From Antennarius striatus (lineage: Eukaryota > Chordata > Actinopteri > Lophiiformes > Antennariidae): a stretch of 64,000 nt of DNA. How positions within the stretch are numbered: position 1 is the first letter of the stretch; each line of letters starts with the position of its first letter. Of the stretch, positions 58,907-64,000 are shown in pieces. A program made the position numbers and the translations under genes. The notes beneath the pieces were generated by a model that saw only the letters and a list, made by a program, of their open reading frames with translations, had not been told where the DNA came from and did no database searches. The stretch spans positions 18,043,001 through 18,107,000 of the forward strand of contig NC_090785.1 in the NCBI RefSeq assembly GCF_040054535.1, written 5' to 3'.

Positions 58907-60400
58907 ATAAATGTAGCATTTCCTGAAAGATTCACACATCCTCAAACTTAATATCGATCAAGTAACAGGAGTATCGGCTATCTGTTCGAGTTACACAACT
59001 GGCTTGCACTTTAGTTTGCATGTAGCATGTTGGACATACTAGTTAGTGGTTCCTTTAAGTAGCTAACAACAATTTACTTAATTTGAAGCTAAAAGAACAA
59101 TATTGCTCTCTGAATATATTATTTAAGGGTGAACACAGTAAGTTCAGGATGGTGAAGAGCATCCAGGGTCATGTTTAATGACACATGTCAAACAAGATTC
59201 TTTTGAGGGGTAATAGCAGCAAAAAAACCCACAAAAAACATTGTCAATTCAGCACATGCAGAAGTTTTCTAACTGCATAGGAAAGTGTGTCTGAGAAGGT
59301 ATCATTTGTTTGAGTCTCCAAACAGTCAACAGATCCAACAAAACAAAACCATCATTTTAGGTCCTTTAATCGTCATGGTAACACATCATTGAATAAATGG
59401 GGACATTAGAACAGAAACAGACATGTTTTCTTGTTAAATGTTAATAATACTGTCGTGTTAATGTCAGCTTTTCAAACGCGTGGTGTCGACGTACAGAGAA
59501 AGTACTCTGAGTGACTGATCTCTACAGCTGCATTTGCAGACATGGATCTTTTCCTTAAGTGTTGTGTTTAAATGGTGGCTGGTCCTCGCAAGATTCAGTC
59601 TCTCTGAAGGAGCACCAGTGATCCTTTTCTGTCCTAACTTTAGTTTACATGGTAATGTAGAAATGCTAAATGACATGTAATGACTGAACCGAGAACACAG
59701 CAGTGACCTTTGGCCTAACTTTTTAGTTCATTGCACTATAAAAGGTTTGTTGTTTGTGTGTTTTATGAATACAAATAATGATCAAAACAGAACTCTTATA
59801 AAGTGGAATTTACTCACATAAAATTGTAAATGTTCTAACAATTAAAGACTGAACCAGCTGTAGTAATCTGGAGTGTAGGACACAAATGTACCATTACTGT
59901 AGGTAATAGTACATTTGTGTCCACTGTAACAAAATACAGTATTCGTGCCATACCTTGATCAAACTTAAATCTAGTAGTAATAATTTAGGATATATCAGTT
60001 CACTGCAATACGGAACAAAACAGAAATCAACAAGCAAAGCATGTTGACATATTTTTGCACTATGACCTATTTTCCTTATATATTGTAAGCTTCTTTAAAT
60101 ACATGTTTTTTTATTTGTATTATGTGGTATCAGGAGGACCTCTGTTGTTGTATAACAGCACTTGTGATCACTGTGTTAATCTGTAGAGATGGGACAAGAG
60201 TATGTCCAAATCAGTTTAAATCTAAAGACTGGTTCAGTTTTATTTCAGGCACTTAAATATATTTTCATGTCAAATTGCTCATAATTATTGCTTTTGTGCT
60301 TATATGTCCTTTCTACAAGCTCACTGTAACAAGAATTAAAAAGAAAAAACAGCATAGTTTCTCATATTTTCTTTTTGTATGGACCAATGCTGATTATTTT
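58907..60400 (+). other. mtmr7 3' UTR and downstream DNA
   Basis: AATAAA overlaps the stop codon (58906-58911), and another lies at 59392-59397; AATTAAA variants occur further on. The 3' end is not certain. A strong hairpin is at 59878-59922. Confidence 0.45.
59878..59922. repeat. 45-nt hairpin, 20-bp arms
   Basis: GGACACAAATGTACCATTAC pairs with 59903-59922 with one mismatch (the innermost 5 bp and outermost 14 bp are perfect) around the loop TGTAG. It may fall in a long mtmr7 3' UTR. Confidence 0.75.
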
Positions 60401-61437
60401 GATTTTATTTGGTAAAGGTTTAGATCTGTGGATAATCTATAGAACAATGCACTGAGTAGTTTTCTTTGGAATCTGTTGGTAGAATGTATTTACAGCAAAT
60501 TAAAGAATTGTTGGTGGAGGTATGATATCCTGGTGAGTGCTTGAGTTTTTGATTATAAAGAAAGTGTTGCTATTGAACTTACTGTATAATTGTCATTTCT
60601 CAATGTTCCAGACATTTCTGATTGCCTCGACAGATAGATCCAAAACCTATGTGACGAAATTTGACCGAATATTGTCTCTAACCAGCTAGTGCTGTTCTTA
60701 AGCAGGTGTCATATCAAATAGATCCCCCTCTCCACTCCTGTCGATTTCATCATCAGATGAGCAGTGGGTGTTTCTGCCTTTGAGGGATTTTTGTGAGCTT
60801 GCCAGCGCTGGGTGGAGTGGTTCTGTGGGACTGTCAATCATGCCAGTCACTGAACTATGATGACACTATTAGTTAATTGATAGGAAGAAGGGACAGGGTA
60901 TGTGGGTTGCATATATTTGCACAGAATGAGACTAACCTGCACTCACTTCACCACATATACTTTGTCAGCTTCTTGTCTAACCCTAAGCTGTGCTTTCAAT
61001 CACACCTGTTGGTTCTACATGAACTGGTTCTCCCACATATGCATGTTCCCAGTTTGACACCTTGTTTATTCTGCTTCTGTTTTTATAGTTACCTCTGTCC
61101 TAAAGTACCATCCTGTTCTGTCATTTTTTATTTAAAATTGAAAGTTTTTTTATAAAACAAGTTCATATTAATTACCTTGTTTAAACCAGAAAGGGCTATT
61201 TTATTGTAGCTTTTCCAGTTCAGTCATCAAACCCCAACAGACAAGGTAAAAATAAAGGTTTCCTGTGCGGACCAGGAGAACAAGATCGTACAATATGTCT
61301 TGCAGGCTGCAGATATATTTTTTGGGCTACAGCCAAAGAAGGTAAATAACAAAGATCATTACACAAGACAGTAAAACAGGGTATAATAAGTTCTCAGCTA
61401 CAATAAGATACACTGGAATGAAATCATTCATTAATTT
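60401..61437. other. Intergenic DNA without recognised features
   Basis: The frame at 60877-61155 has no family resemblance. No repeats were recognised. Confidence 0.5.
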
Positions 61438-61542
61438 TCTGCTGCTTCGTCCGCCGTAGCGGGTCACGGGGAGCTGGAGCCTATCTCAGCTGGCGTGAGG
61501 CGGGGGACACTCCGGGCACGACGCCAGTGCATCGCGGGGAAT
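61438..61542 (+). repeat. Dispersed teleost repeat fragment
   Basis: A GC-rich island in AT-rich DNA, with GAGCTGGAGCCTATCTCAGC and GAGGCGGGGGACACTCCGGG, a sequence I recognise as widespread in fish genomes. No ends could be defined. Confidence 0.55.
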
Positions 61543-61850
61543 GAAATTATTACTTATTTTTAATTATTTACAAATAGGAACCATTATTAAACACTTTTCA
61601 TCAATGTCCATTACTATTTGTATAATACTATACAGCATACAGTACAGCTGAACATACGCCATACAGTATTAAGTATTATAATGAATAGAATTTGCATCAC
61701 TCGAGCACATATTTTGAAAAAATCTGCTTTGTAATTCTATCATCTGACTAAAAACTAAAAACTTTCTACAATTCTTAGGTCCGGTGGATTGCATGCCAGC
61801 TCGCAAAACATTAGAACTGCAAATTTCCCGCTTCATGGGAAAAGGCAGAG

Positions 61851-63104
61851 ATGGCTGGGAAGAAGTGGCTGATAGGATTCATGCAGAGGCACCCAAGACT
61901 GTCTCTCCGATGGCCCCAGCCTTCAAGTATTTTAGAGGCAATGAGTTTCCACAGACATAATGTGGGAATTTTCTTCTCCAACCTACATAATGTTCTGACC
62001 ACATATCATCTAGAGGGACATCAAATCTGGCACACGGATGAAACGGAAATAACAGTCCAAAAAACGCAAAGAGTCACTGATGGCGAGGACATTCAACGGG
62101 TCAAAGAAATAAAATCCAAAGAGAGAAAAACACCAGTAACTATGGCCATAGCTGTCAGTGCTGCTGGGAACATGATCCCTCCACACTTTGTTTTCCCCAG
62201 TAAGCAGTTAGTTCCCCACATGAGTAGCAAAGGCCCACCTGGTGTCATCAGTACCACCAATGGACCTGGCTTGATGCAGGAGGAAGATTTCCTAGTCTTC
62301 CTGCAACATTTTGTCTGTCATACAGGTGCCTCCCACCACCGCAGGGTTCTATTGCTACTGGATAACCACTCTTCCCATGTAACAGCTCAGGGCATTGACT
62401 ACTGCAGGGAGAACGGGGTCATACTTTTGTCTTCCTACCCACAGTGTTCAAATAAGATCCAGCCTCTGAACCGGAAAGTGTTTGGGCGCCTAAAAAAATA
62501 CACCGATCAGCAGATTGATGCATGGATCCAGGAACATCCTGGTGAAACTCTGAGCGTGTATAATGTCCCCAGTTTGGTGGCAGATGTATTACCAAGAGCT
62601 GCATCATGCTCTAACATCACTGCTGGGTTTAAACGCTCTGGTATTTTTCCATTTAATTCCACTGTGTTCACCAACACTGGTGCAACTTCCAGTGTATTTA
62701 CCCGACAAGACGATAGCATCGGCCTTTACACAGTCTCTGCCCAGGCTGCTTCCTCCATTTCCAGTCCAGATGCAGCACCTGGCAGTGGAGCCCTCTCCAC
62801 TTCAACCCAATCTGCTGGACCCACCGTCTCTACAAGCGTGTCACCAACCAGTTGCCTTCTTCTCCCCTCTACCAAGGCCAGTGGTTCTGTCTTCCGTCTA
62901 TGTGTGGAGTCTGTCAGCAGACTTTTGCAGTACACTCCTGCTGTCTCCCTCTTCTGTCCATGTCTGTCACCTATCATTGGTCCCATCCACTCCACCGGCC
63001 AGGCTGCTGGCTCCATCTTGTTTCTTGGGATGGTGTCCAGCGTCCGCTTTATACGTCAGCTGAGGTACACCTCTCCAGTTGTGCAACCTGTTTACATCCA
63101 GTAG
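61851..63104 (+). pseudogene. Pogo/Tigger-type DDE transposase, decayed
   Basis: A 417-codon frame. It opens with the end of the helix-turn-helix region (MAGKKWLIGFMQRHPRLSLR) and then a DDE_1-like domain: IWHTDETEI (first Asp), LLLDNHSSH (second Asp), and SNKIQPLNRKVFGRLKK, where the third acidic residue, normally Asp in QPLD, is Asn (AAC at 62469-62471). KRSGIFPFN near residue 265 matches the family. The N-terminal DNA-binding part upstream is broken by stops (in-frame sequence reaches only to about 61818). The last 130 residues of the frame look out of register. No terminal repeats were found. Catalysis is not expected. Jerky or TIGD-type domesticated genes are the alternative, but the breaks argue against it. 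Confidence 0.8.
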
Positions 63105-63111
63105 CTCTTGT

Positions 63112-63459
63112 CACATTCAAACCTACAAACAAAGCATTACCAAGCAATCGTCTCCTGACGTCGTCAGCCCTCAGAAGATTGGAAGTAGGGGGAGAATGAG
63201 TTATGAAGAGATTCTCACTCACAGTCCTTTAAAAGGTGACTCTGAATCTCTTCAAAATAAGTCTACAGAGAGCTTGCACAGCAATGCATATGAGTCAGTT
63301 AAGACAGATGCACAGAAACATGATTCCTCTTGTCTGGCCTGTAGGAAATCCTTCCAGTCCTCCAAGAGTGGGGAGATGTGGGTTCAGTGTTGGAGCTGTA
63401 AGAACTGGGCTCACCAGGACTGTACTGAAGGGGGGAAACTACAGTATACACGTGCCACA
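63112..63459 (+). pseudogene. PHD-like zinc finger tail of the same transposase gene
   Basis: In a different frame from the DDE domain there is PDVVSPQKIGSRGRMSYEEI, then CLACRKSF, MWVQCWSCKNWAHQDC. The Cys-x2-Cys, W-x-Q-C-x2-C and W-A-H-x2-C spacing is that of a short PHD-type finger that I recall at the C terminus of some fish pogo-like transposases. A frameshift separates it from the catalytic domain. Confidence 0.65.
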
Positions 63460-63699
63460 AATGTTAACTTTATTTTTGTTCATTTTATTGAATGTTTTTT
63501 TTCCTATTCATTTTTATGCATGTATACATGTGTATAGTTTAGAGAGAGACAACGAGCTGAATGTTTCCTTTGACAGGTTCAGCTCACAGCCGTCTGTCTC
63601 CCCCTCACATCCCAACCCTCACGCTACACCTCCACTTCCATCCCTCCCCTCTCTCCCCCTGCGTGGTGGGCAGTCCTGGGCAACACCTTTCCCCCCTTC

Positions 63700-64000
63700 T
63701 ACCTGTGGTTGATGACTTTGTGGAGTGGCCTGGGGCTAATCACCTGAGGTTGAACGTTAGCAAGACCAGAGAGACTGTGATCTACTTCAGGAAGTAGAGG
63801 AACACGTCACAACCACTACACATACTGGGAGAGGTTGTAGAGGAAGTGGAGGAATACAAGTACCTGGTCGTGAAGATCAACAATCCAACACTGACGCTGT
63901 CTACAAGAAGGGGATGAGCAGACTTTACTTCCTGAGGAAGATGAGATCCTTCAATGTGTGCAGGAAGATATTTGAGATGCTCTACCAGTCTGTTGTGGCC
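63700..64000 (+). mobile_element. LINE fragment, CR1/L2/Rex1 group, running off the window
   Basis: VDDFVEWPGANHLRLNVSKT followed by a stop, then in shifted frames EEVEEYKYL, GMSRLYFLRKMRSFNVC and MLYQSVV. It corresponds to the part of the RT after the catalytic box in the LINE at 38.8 kb (VADFVEWCQQNQLQLNVSKT) but is clearly more decayed. Confidence 0.75.

Overview
The window is genomic DNA from a ray-finned fish, most likely a percomorph teleost. It holds spliced vertebrate genes with GT-AG introns, a CpG-island promoter, many dinucleotide microsatellites, and typical teleost mobile elements: a Rex3-like LINE ending in GATG repeats, a CR1/L2/Rex1-group LINE ending in ATCT repeats, tRNA-like SINEs and hAT elements. 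I see no bacterial, viral or CRISPR-type features. Four protein-coding genes were reconstructed exon by exon from splice sites, reading phase and recalled similarity to human proteins; no alignment was run. In order they are mtus1 (+, C-terminal exons only, 2645-13842), pdgfrl (-, complete, 15416-22447), slc7a2 (-, complete, 24663-31635, with a likely 5' UTR exon near 33.4-33.6 kb) and mtmr7 (+, complete, 43672-58906). Order and relative strand match the human 8p22 block MTMR7-SLC7A2-PDGFRL-MTUS1, which supports the assignments. mtus1 and pdgfrl are tail to tail, pdgfrl and slc7a2 are head to tail, and slc7a2 and mtmr7 are head to head across about 10 kb of repeat-rich DNA. The products do not form one pathway: they are a microtubule-associated coiled-coil protein, a secreted Ig-domain PDGF-receptor-like protein, a cationic amino acid transporter and a phosphoinositide 3-phosphatase. 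The block is shared synteny, not an operon. Region by region: 1-14.7 kb is the 3' half of mtus1, with a Tigger/pogo-like MITE, two SINE copies and a 24-bp palindrome in its introns. 15.1-22.5 kb is pdgfrl, whose introns carry a 2.2-kb Rex3 copy (11-bp target duplication) and a 1.57-kb hAT element (8-bp target duplication). 22.5-24.6 kb is intergenic with TC/TA/TG microsatellites. 24.4-33.6 kb is slc7a2, including the two mutually exclusive exons of CAT-2A and CAT-2B. 33.6-43.4 kb is intergenic and full of SINEs, a 5'-truncated LINE with an intact reverse transcriptase, and a hAT copy nested in a SINE. 43.4-60.4 kb is mtmr7 with its CpG-island promoter. 60.4-64 kb is intergenic with a decayed pogo-like transposase gene and a LINE fragment running off the end. 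The observations most worth checking are a 37-unit GT tract directly against the 3' splice site of the mtmr7 exon encoding the catalytic CSDGWDRT loop, the conserved slc7a2 mutually exclusive exon pair, and several short perfect hairpins in noncoding DNA. I did not find a new biological system; this is an ordinary, well-conserved vertebrate gene block with a good record of transposition.
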